From positions 682,001 through 746,000 of the forward strand of contig MU867061.1 of NCBI GenBank assembly GCA_033725935.1: a DNA stretch of 64,000 nt, in the 5' to 3' direction. Positions 56,916 to 64,000 of this stretch are shown here, piece by piece (the first letter of the stretch is position 1; every line of letters starts with the position of its first letter). The translations under genes were made by a program, and so were the position numbers. This stretch comes from Cladorrhinum sp. PSN259. Taxonomy: Eukaryota; Ascomycota; Sordariomycetes; Sordariales; Podosporaceae. Below the pieces are notes generated by a model, which worked only from the letters and a program-made list of their open reading frames with translations, was not told the DNA's origin and did not search any database.

Positions 56916-57844
56916 TTCCCACATGGAGAAAAAAAAAATGAGTGGTTAGAAGTTGGAAAGGGGTCAAAAAAAAGGAACATGCATTGAAAGGGTTTTTCTT
57001 TGTATTTGGAATTGGCGGGGAAGAGGGCATGTTTGCATACTGTGGTTTCTATTTTCTTCTTTCTTTTGTTGAGGGAAAAATGGACTTTTATTTTGTGGTC
57101 TTCATTTCGGATTATCACCCAGTTGTTTTCTTTCTTTCTTTCTTTTTTGCTGGGTTGCATATTTTTTTTATCATTATTCGTTATCACTTTTTTTCTCATC
57201 TTGTACTATATAGGTTTCCTCGACATACATACATCCTGATAATTCTGATAATCTTTATTTAACTTACAATTGCCTGCATTGTTGTCTTTTATCTTCTTTT
57301 GAGCCTTTTTTTCAAGGATCTTGTGCTTGCTTGCCATGTCTGCTTTGTCTATGGGAGCATATATGGGAAGCTCATGGAGGGGAAAAAAAAAAAAAGAGAG
57401 GGGTGTCGGTACGCAATCGGCATCATCAGGGACTCTCATGTTACTCCGACGATAGATCAAGAGGTGCAAGTTGATAAAGTGCCTTCAGAAACTTGTTTCT
57501 CTGCTTCTAGGAGTATTCTCGTATTGATACAGTCTAATAAATACGCAATGCTAAAGCCGGTCCGTCTGTTGTCGTTCTTGATATGTCATTCATCCCTCAC
57601 TCAACCTGTTGGCCATACCACCACGTAACACCATGTAAACGTCCATGTTTTCCCCCCCTTCCATCCGTCACAACCTCCCTCCATTTTGTCGTTTTCGCGT
57701 CTTCTAAAACCCTTACTCTGCCCTCTTTCCTGGCGCATGTAGCCTCCAGCATGACAGTCTTCCCCCACACTTAGCAGCAAAACATCAGTCGGATTCTCGT
57801 TCAAACTCCCCACACCCGCCGATGACTTCTCGTTCTGTTTGGTC
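56916..57844. other. Intergenic region between convergent genes
   Basis: About 0.9 kb, T-rich on the plus strand (TTTCTTTCTTTC-type runs near 57120-57210). It probably contains the 3' untranslated regions of both flanking genes. No gene is called. Confidence 0.5.
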
Positions 57845-58567
57845 CTATTTTTTGCCTTTACTCAGCCTCTTTCTCAGCGCCGAAGCGATTCCGCGGAGTC
57901 GGGCGCACCCCCGCTTCGCAATCCGTTTTACCTTTTGTCTCGTCTTTTTCCCCTTCCTGCTCCTCTTTGACGAGGAGCGCGCAGAGTAAGACTTTGCAGA
58001 GGGGGAAGGCGTCTTTGAGGCTCTCTTTGTTGTCGAAGCCAACGATTGGGCCTGTGAGAGGGGTGGGAGCTCGATGTGTCTGTTGTTACTGTTGTTTCTG
58101 GAGGGAGGTGGTCCGCGGTTCTGCTGTTGGTTTTGTTGTTGAGGAGGAGGAACGGCGGTGGAATTCGAGTCGTCAACGCCGGGAAAACGAAAGTTGTGCA
58201 AAGAGGCGATCGTTTCGGCTTGGGATCCTGCCGAGGGACGGTGTTGTTGCTTGCTTTGCGGGGCAGGGTTGTCGGGCTGGTGGTCCTGCGAGGACGTGCC
58301 TGAGATTTGATGTGGTGCTGTTCCAGGGAACCCCGGAGGTTTGGGTGCGTTGTGGATTCCGCCTTGGAATGGGGGAGGGGGGTTCGGACCGTTGTGCATG
58401 CCTCCTTGGAATGGAGGGGAGGTCATGCCCCAGGGGAGACCGGTGGTTGGGTTTACGTCTGATGGTTGGTTTGCCGGGTTGGTGGAGGGATGAGGACCGA
58501 GGGGACCGGTGGTGGGAGGTCCGTTGGTTGGGAACCGCGGGTCGGTAGGTTTTGGGATGGAGAACAT
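57845..58567 (-). CDS. Pro/Gln-rich protein with strongly basic C-terminus, hypothetical
   Basis: Not recognised. One uninterrupted frame of 240 residues. The N-terminal 100 residues are Pro/Gly/Asn-rich with a near-repeat (PPFQGGMHNGPNPP then PPFQGGIHNAPKPP). The middle is Gln/Asn-rich. The last 60 residues are highly basic (SKRSRKGKKTRQKVKRIAKR and on to SALRKRLSKGKK) and would suit a nucleic-acid-binding or nuclear-localised tail. There is no signal peptide or membrane helix. Low complexity makes homology hard to judge; the length of open frame and biased but consistent composition argue for a real gene. Confidence 0.55.
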   Translation of the reverse strand: MFSIPKPTDPRFPTNGPPTTGPLGPHPSTNPANQPSDVNPTTGLPWGMTSPPFQGGMHNGPNPPPPFQGGIHNAPKPPGFPGTAPHQISGTSSQDHQPDNPAPQSKQQHRPSAGSQAETIASLHNFRFPGVDDSNSTAVPPPQQQNQQQNRGPPPSRNNSNNRHIELPPLSQAQSLASTTKRASKTPSPSAKSYSARSSSKRSRKGKKTRQKVKRIAKRGCARLRGIASALRKRLSKGKK

Positions 58568-59308
58568 GGCGTTCTGGGGTTGGCTTCGGACTACCTGGGG
58601 GTGATTAGTCTTTGGATGGGCAATGGTGAGTATTTGCTTTCAGGAGATGGGAAAAATTGGTTGGGTAAGGTATGCATGTAGGAGGAAGATTATGGATGTT
58701 GAAGGTTATTGGGCGGGAATGATGGATTTTTTGATGCTGAACAAGGGCTTCCGGAGGGATTGAGTGATTGTTAGGCGTGCCTTCCAGACGAGGTCTTGTG
58801 CGTCAACGAACCGGGCTCACCGACCGGCTGGGACTCCGACTCTTGGATTAACCTTTGGCATTGTTCCTTCCCAGATGATGGGTGGTTGACCCGGGGGTTA
58901 ATATTTTAGGTAGCTTTCGGATATCGTCGCATGTGGAATCACGACTTCCTTTGCTGACCCGACCGGGATCAAACATGAGTATCATACATCATTCCCCAAG
59001 GTTCGCGCCGGTCGAGGCAAAAGAACATCCTAAACCGAACAGGGAAAACCCATTGAACAATATCTTTTGTTCCGAGAGTGGGTTGTATATTCCCAATCCA
59101 AGATGGAAACTCAGACGCGCCCCCTGCCCGATCTCGACTGTTACTCTGTGACTTGCATCTGAAGTAGACGACTGTGGTGAAAAGCGCAACCTGCACCACC
59201 ACCTCTGGAGCCATGGATGACTGCACCATACGCTAAGCTGGATATTGAAGCTCGGTTTGGACAGATCTCGTTCACAATATGTTACTACATCTACTTTTCA
59301 CGCTAGTA
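58568..59308. other. Intergenic spacer
   Basis: About 0.74 kb: promoter of the basic protein and 3' flank of the methyltransferase. Small ORFs overlap in several frames. Nothing else was recognised. Confidence 0.5.
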
Positions 59309-60022
59309 TTATCTTTTTCCCTGGCAAATCAAGAAAGGAAACGTCATCAAATCGGTCCCGTCCCCCTTTCCAGGCTCACTCTCCACTGCCTTTTCCATTT
59401 CAAATGCAATTTCAACCTTGACATCCTCAAACCCCGCATTCTTCAATAACTCTAGAATCTCTGTCCTCTTGATACCGTGCCTCTCCACTCCGTCCATCTT
59501 GCTCTCTGGATGGAATCTTCTGGCCTCGGGTCCAAAGTCCTCAAAATCAGTCAGCATGACTTGCCCTCTAGGCTTGAGGACACCGTGAATGGTCTTGAGA
59601 AATGCCGACAAGTCAGGAATGTGATGGAGCACCAAGTGGGAGACGACCAGATCGAATTTCCTTGCTTGCTGTCCTTGGGATCCGGTCACCGGGTCCGCCT
59701 TGAGGACTGGGTCCTCTGGGTCCTCCAGCATGACGCAAATGGGGCGAATGTTTTTGGGTGCGTCTGCAGCTTCCAGCTTGGAAGCGAAGACATCGACCAT
59801 TCCCTGGGCTACATCGATGGATGTGACTGAGCGGACCGAGGGGGAGAGGGCGAGGGAGAGAAGACCGGTGCCGCAGCCCAGGTCGAGGATGTCAAGAGAG
59901 CTTGTCTCTGAGGGACCACCGAAGCGGGAGAGGATGGCGGTTTTGGCGTTTGCGGTTGCCGCGTGGATGAAGGGGTTGGAGTCCCATTGGGCGGCTTCTT
60001 CGCTGAAGCGGGAGATGGTCAT
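59309..60022 (-). CDS. Class I SAM-dependent methyltransferase (UbiE/Methyltransf_11-like)
   Basis: Single-exon protein of 237 residues from the ATG at 60022 (MTISRFSEEAAQWDSNPF); an in-frame ATG at 60052 adds ten residues. The Rossmann-like SAM domain has motif I ILDLGCGTGLLSLAL, motif II acidic residue in VTSIDVAQGMVD, and post-motif FDLVVSHLVLHHIPDLSAFL. GQVMLTDFEDFG follows. The N-terminal WD-NPF segment and C-terminal ERHGIKRTEILELLKNAGF are usual for small-molecule methyltransferases of this type. The substrate is unknown. There is no membrane helix. Confidence 0.9.
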   Translation of the reverse strand: MTISRFSEEAAQWDSNPFIHAATANAKTAILSRFGGPSETSSLDILDLGCGTGLLSLALSPSVRSVTSIDVAQGMVDVFASKLEAADAPKNIRPICVMLEDPEDPVLKADPVTGSQGQQARKFDLVVSHLVLHHIPDLSAFLKTIHGVLKPRGQVMLTDFEDFGPEARRFHPESKMDGVERHGIKRTEILELLKNAGFEDVKVEIAFEMEKAVESEPGKGDGTDLMTFPFLICQGKR

Positions 60023-60278
60023 TGTGATGGCGTTGATGAGTACGACTTCCAAGGTATGTGAGTTACTGTAAAAGTGGCTGAGGAGTGGAAAGTTATTCTT
60101 CTTTCGATTTTGTGTTTGGTGGAGTTAGCGTGGTTGGGGTATGTAGTCTGATGAGGGGTAAAGAGGGGGAAGATTGCCATGGAAAACGTTGTTCCGAATG
60201 ACAAAACAAATATGTTTTGATATCTGTTATTGGATAGTAGAGAATAGGTGGTGATTTCGCACAAGTAATTTCTTCCTC

Positions 60279-61526
60279 CTAATCACCTCCATGCTCAGAT
60301 CCATCACTCTGTGGACGCTCTCCTCTTTCCAGAATTTCGAATAACCCCTTGATCACTTCTCTAGCCATCTTTGGATCAGAAGGCGCCCCGAGATACGCGC
60401 TTAGAACAACCAGAGGCAAGAGCCAGGCAAAAGTCGCCGCGCTGGCTATCTTTGCGCCGGAGGGGGAAGCCGATATTTGTTGCTGGAGCGGGCCGATGAT
60501 AAGGAAGATGAGCTCAAGAATACAGACACCGACTGCAATACAAGCCATCACTACGCCACGGGTGTGTACAAAGCGAAGGGACGCAGAAGCCCTGAGAACT
60601 GCTTCATCTTGGGCATCGTACGAGACCATCTCTGGCGGTGTTCTGATGAGTGCATGTCGAAGTGCACCTTTTGCTGCCTCGGAATCTGAGAGGAGGTCCG
60701 CCACGGCAGAGAGGATGATGCCGGAGCTCTTGGACATTTTCTTGTCCTTTGTTCTGTCTGGCAAGTTTTGCACTTTGGCTTCATCCTGCCTTGTCATGTC
60801 TCCCCTGACCTCCGTCACGAGGTCAGTTATCACACGGACCTTTGAAGATTCCCCATTCATCGAGTTAAGCAGCATCATCTCCTGACCGCCGGCCTCGTGT
60901 CCTACCAAATGATGCAAACCGATATCCATCTCTCCCGCTCTATCAGCTGCCACATCTTGCACACCGGCCCCTTCAAGTACATAAACATGTACTCTATCCA
61001 TCCTCCGCCGCTTCACCTCCTCCCACATCACACCCCCCACAATCCTGAACCGCCTCTCAGAGATCATCCGTCCGATCAACCCTCTGAGCATTCCCGCGGG
61101 ATCACCCATGACAAACATGTAAAACCCCAAAGCCTGCCAAACACCTGCGGTCAAAGCTGCAGCTGTACTAGGCTCCACCGAAACGAGCAGCAAGAGAACG
61201 GGTAGCATCCACTCTTTGATGCGGCCAGCGCAGTCGTCCTTTTTCTCGTGCTTTGATCCGCAGTATATCTGGCAGGCAGGGACCGTGATAAAAATCTCAG
61301 AGGAAGAGTAGTTGGCTGGGAAAGGTGGATGGAATACGGAAGTGTTGCTTGGAGAAATCACCGATTGGTTTAGCGCCGTGCGGATGTTTGAGAGGCAGAG
61401 GGATCTGTTGAGTGGTTGGTTATCACGGACTTCAAGTTCGAGCTGAGCGAAGGATTGGGGGATCGCCACGGAAAGGAAGAAGGTGAAGGTGAGCATGAGG
61501 ATGCTCGACATCGATCGTTTAGGCAT
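60279..61526 (-). CDS. Secreted/membrane protein resembling the N-terminal half of a fungal multi-pass family
   Basis: Single exon of 415 residues with a signal peptide (SSILMLTFTFFLSVAIPQSFAQ). A short extracellular part contains cysteines (LCLSN, VPACQIYCGSKHEKKDDCAG). It is followed by EWMLPVLLLLVSVEPS, a helix pair, a long soluble loop, and helices near the C-terminus ending ATFAWLLPLVVLSAYLGAPSD. This order (Cys-rich ectodomain, WLLPV helix, 'GDP' segment, second AWLLPLVVLS helix) fits a family of uncharacterised Pezizomycotina integral membrane proteins as I recall them. The protein stops where the rest of that family would continue. A divergent neighbour appears to carry that missing part. 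Confidence 0.75.
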   Translation of the reverse strand: MPKRSMSSILMLTFTFFLSVAIPQSFAQLELEVRDNQPLNRSLCLSNIRTALNQSVISPSNTSVFHPPFPANYSSSEIFITVPACQIYCGSKHEKKDDCAGRIKEWMLPVLLLLVSVEPSTAAALTAGVWQALGFYMFVMGDPAGMLRGLIGRMISERRFRIVGGVMWEEVKRRRMDRVHVYVLEGAGVQDVAADRAGEMDIGLHHLVGHEAGGQEMMLLNSMNGESSKVRVITDLVTEVRGDMTRQDEAKVQNLPDRTKDKKMSKSSGIILSAVADLLSDSEAAKGALRHALIRTPPEMVSYDAQDEAVLRASASLRFVHTRGVVMACIAVGVCILELIFLIIGPLQQQISASPSGAKIASAATFAWLLPLVVLSAYLGAPSDPKMAREVIKGLFEILERGERPQSDGSEHGGD

Positions 61527-62033
61527 TTTCTGGCGTACGGTTGTGGTGTGCTTGATGAAAGGTGGTGATTAGGAAGAGTTTGGTTTCAGATCGAGTCCGG
61601 TTTTCATATGTTGTGATATGCGGTAACTCGGGACTTGGCTGGCTTCACAACTTTATCGTCGTCAGCGGAGGCCTGCATATCTGCTAAAGTCTGTGCGATG
61701 TTCATGCTGGACAGTTTGTGTCTAATGCATGGAAAGGCACTTTTTTTTTCAATATTGATAAACACGTGCGGTCATTGATTGGCATTAAAAGCACATAGTA
61801 ACAGACCTAAGAGCGGGATGATGCAAGCCGTCTGCAATTTTGAGGTGACGACAGTATCTTGGCTGTGGCTCAGCTCCTCAGGTCAGGCGTTCTCTGCCGA
61901 ACCACAACACCAGTTCACGATAAGGTATCTGTTGGCCTCACTTCCACCAATAAAAGTCTCAAAATAGCATTAAACAATCACCCGCTGGCTTGATTATCAT
62001 CTCAAAGGTTTTGACTCGAGATGTATCGACAAC
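61527..62033. promoter_or_regulatory. Divergent promoter of the two membrane-protein genes
   Basis: A 0.5-kb region between divergent starts, so it contains both promoters. It includes a T-run at about 61740-61749. No specific site was assigned. Confidence 0.5.
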
Positions 62034-62687
62034 ATGAACTGCGACATGACTTCACAACGTCAAGCAGACACGCTGCGGTCTTCTGACGAAGAATGCTACC
62101 AGCAGCTTCTCAACATCTTAAAGACTCAACAACCCAGCGATAAGTCTCAAGACACAGCCTTCAACGTCGGCTTCCCCTCTTTCTCCCCCGGCTCTTCTCA
62201 GTCACCTCTGGCAAAGACACTTCTCCAACTCTTACCATACTTCCCAATCATAATCTCCATTGTCAGCGCAAGCCTGGCGGTCGGCAACTCACCCCTCTAC
62301 TTCAATATTAGACACCTGATAATTATCTGCGGTATCCTGGGTAGCTGGGCAACAAGTCATGGATTGGGAATAGCGATTCGCCGTTCAAGCTTCTTTGGCA
62401 GTAAGAGACTCGGGTTCTGGCTGCTTATCTTGAAGAACTCGGTGTTTGCGTTAGTTCCACCGATGCTGCTGGGGATGCAGTCGTGCGGACTGTTCAGTAC
62501 CTGTCAGGCTTGGGCTTCAATTATAGTGACGAGAGATGCAGGATTGGGATTCGAGCGTGTGGTTTTGGATTCGCTGGATTTTCAGAGGAATATTGATATT
62601 TATTATCCCTGGCTGGTAGGGGTTTTGTTAGTTTCGCAATGCGTGTATGCGGTGGTGGTTTGGATTTGGTTCAGGTCAGGCAGATAG
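62034..62687 (+). CDS. Membrane protein resembling the C-terminal half of the same fungal family
   Basis: Single exon of 217 residues without a signal peptide. A polar N-terminal part (about 60 residues) is followed by four hydrophobic helices: LLPYFPIIISIVSASLAVG, LIIICGILGSWATSH, FWLLILKNSVFALVPPMLLG and WLVGVLLVSQCVYAVVVWIW. The segment CGLFSTCQAW between the third and fourth resembles the CGLFNSC-type motif of the family named for its neighbour. It starts 508 bp from the neighbour's start, on the opposite strand. Either ATG (62034 or the next in-frame one at 62046) could be used. Real gene likely; role unknown. Confidence 0.72.
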   Translation: MNCDMTSQRQADTLRSSDEECYQQLLNILKTQQPSDKSQDTAFNVGFPSFSPGSSQSPLAKTLLQLLPYFPIIISIVSASLAVGNSPLYFNIRHLIIICGILGSWATSHGLGIAIRRSSFFGSKRLGFWLLILKNSVFALVPPMLLGMQSCGLFSTCQAWASIIVTRDAGLGFERVVLDSLDFQRNIDIYYPWLVGVLLVSQCVYAVVVWIWFRSGR

Positions 62688-63312
62688 TTTATTAGGACTC
62701 CGAGGATAAAATCTCTGTGAAGCACTGAAGCAAATGGCTATGGTTGGGGGGTAAAAGGGAGGTAGCCAGATTAGTAAAAACACTTATGCAGCTTTATGCA
62801 TTTTCATGCATTCCTATGCAGCAATATTGGCTTGGCACAAACTCTGCCTCCTCCTGTCTTTCTCCTAAAAACCCCAGGAAACCGCCGAGACAATTTTCGA
62901 ACCGTATCTTATCATTAAACTGACTGGATTTTGTACCTTATAAGGCACATATAGGGGATTGGATCTGTACATATCTTCTAAAACGCATGAGTTTTATTTG
63001 TTGTTCGTGGGAGATACCTATAGTTGAAGACATCCTTGCAGATGCATGTTGAAGGTGTGTGTTGAAGATGAGAGTTATTCATCGGAGAGTTGAGGATGGA
63101 GTTATGTTCATGGCATGTAGTGATATTTGGAGAGGTGTTTGGTGATGAAGAGAACATGGGCACCTAGCAATTAACGATGCAAGATGTTGTAATACAGTAC
63201 ATTGCTGCACTGGAAGCTGATGTAAACCCATGAGATGTAAATAATTGAAATGTTGGAAGCCTAGAGCGGAAGAAAACCAAAGTCCTAGGTGGTGAGTTTT
63301 CGATAAGATAGC
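62688..63312. other. Intergenic spacer with short TATGCA repeats
   Basis: About 0.6 kb between convergent genes. Near 62785-62822 the words TATGCA/CATGCA recur four to five times. A GTTGAAGA/GTTGAAGGT repetition lies near 63020-63070. No gene is called. Confidence 0.5.
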
Positions 63313-64000
63313 TCATCTTTTATCATCCCACTCCTCCTCACCCTCGTCATCCGAAAACTCCAGTCCATCACAAAAGTCGCAATGTTTGTCAAGTTCCTCA
63401 GGTTGTACAGCATCCAAATGGAAATCGAACTCCGCCCCCAGCATTCTCCGCACAGGGTCCGGTGTAACACCTGGTCATTTGATGTCAGTATCCTCTCATT
63501 CATATCATGTGTCGCCGAGAGGCCGATCAGAACACTTACGGGTTCGCACCCCATTGAGCATCTCGCTCATGTCTTGGACTACTCTCGAGTCTACCAAATA
63601 GAACTCGGACATTCTCTGACGCCAGTAACCCCAGATGAACGACTCAAGCCCCCGCGGAGAGAAATGCATTCTGGACATCTGATCGGTGAACTCGAACATC
63701 AGACATTCTAGCTGCTGGGCGAGATCACTTTCTTTTTCTCTGATGTTCTTAACAATCTCTGGCGAGCAGTTCCTGATAGCGGTGTGTTGCTTACACTTTC
63801 CTCCCCAACGGCTGCACAATGGGTCTCCATGCTCATGTACGAGACATGACACAGCGCAGCAAGTGTGGTTCATCTCGAGTGCCTCGAAAGTAAGGAATCT
63901 AACTAGTTCTAGTGACCTTGCCGATGTGCTATTTTGCTGACAATAACTCGGCGGTTCACTGACTGGGTGGTGAAGAAATGCGTGTGTGGTCCAATCCGGG
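63313..64000 (-). CDS. Cys/His-containing protein of unknown function, 5' end outside window
   Basis: The frame is open from the right window edge (64000) to a donor at 63539. A 69-bp intron (63471-63539, GTAAGT..CAG) and a final exon (63313-63470) follow. An ATG at 63873 exists, but the frame upstream of it reads as protein (SLELVRFLTFEALEMNHTCC), so the true start is probably beyond the window. Visible features are FLTFEALEMNHTCC, then CLVHEHGDPLCSRWGGKC, RGLESFIWGYWRQRMSEFYL, and an acidic C-terminus after HCDFCDG. The His/Cys spacing might bind metal. I recall similar FEAL..HTCC stretches in fungal proteins of unknown function. No enzyme family is recognised. Confidence 0.65.

Overview
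The window is chromosomal DNA of a filamentous ascomycete (Pezizomycotina), most likely a plant-litter-degrading Sordariomycete. The evidence is: short spliceosomal introns (about 49-114 bp, GT..AG, often with a CTRAC-like branch site), genes on both strands with 0.3-3 kb spacers, and fungus-restricted families. These families include a HET-domain protein, PTH11-type rhodopsin-like receptors, an HsbA-like surface protein, HRI1, IML2, an AA9 polysaccharide monooxygenase and DUF4470-MYND. I rebuilt exon structures by hand from splice sites and reading-frame continuity. No transposon ORF, rRNA gene, CRISPR array or convincing functional tRNA was seen.

Layout. 0-4 kb: the edge of an FAD monooxygenase and a secreted type-B carboxylesterase, both on the minus strand. 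5-8.9 kb: a small secreted HsbA-like protein followed by an unusually long gene-free stretch. 8.9-15.7 kb, minus strand: a large DUF4470/MYND protein, HRI1 and an unrecognised 454-residue protein. 16.7-19.7 kb: an Mpv17/PMP22 membrane protein and an UNC-93-like transporter, the latter divergent from a TauD-type dioxygenase at 20.6 kb. 22-26.8 kb: an AA9 LPMO divergent from a secreted GMC (AA3-type) oxidoreductase. 27-31 kb: a HET protein with a membrane segment, then a thiopurine/thiol methyltransferase gene with an in-frame stop and a duplicated leader.

33-41 kb, plus strand: a run of membrane proteins (rhodopsin-like receptor, DHA-type MFS exporter, second rhodopsin-like receptor, cysteine-rich single-pass protein with a variable Thr/Ala/Pro repeat tail). 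43-45.7 kb: a second Mpv17/PMP22 paralogue and the proteasome subunit SEM1/DSS1. 47-51.3 kb: IML2 and a sterol-desaturase-like enzyme. 51.5-51.7 kb: a degenerate tRNA-like/Pol III-type element. 54-60 kb: an alpha/beta hydrolase with a very long disordered N-terminus, a Pro/Gln-rich basic protein and a class I methyltransferase. 60-62.7 kb: two divergent membrane-protein genes that look like the N- and C-terminal halves of one fungal family. The right edge holds the 3' part of a Cys/His-rich unknown gene.

How the genes may work together (inference). The AA9/AA3-type pair suggests oxidative polysaccharide attack, with the GMC enzyme supplying electrons or peroxide. The 33-41 kb run looks like a sensing-and-export neighbourhood. 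The UNC-93/TauD pair suggests uptake and oxidation of a small sulfonate or carboxylate. SEM1, IML2, HRI1 and the Mpv17 proteins are ordinary housekeeping. The least explained items are the divergent split-family pair at 60-62.7 kb, the stop/alternative-acceptor arrangement in the methyltransferase, and the Pol III-like element.
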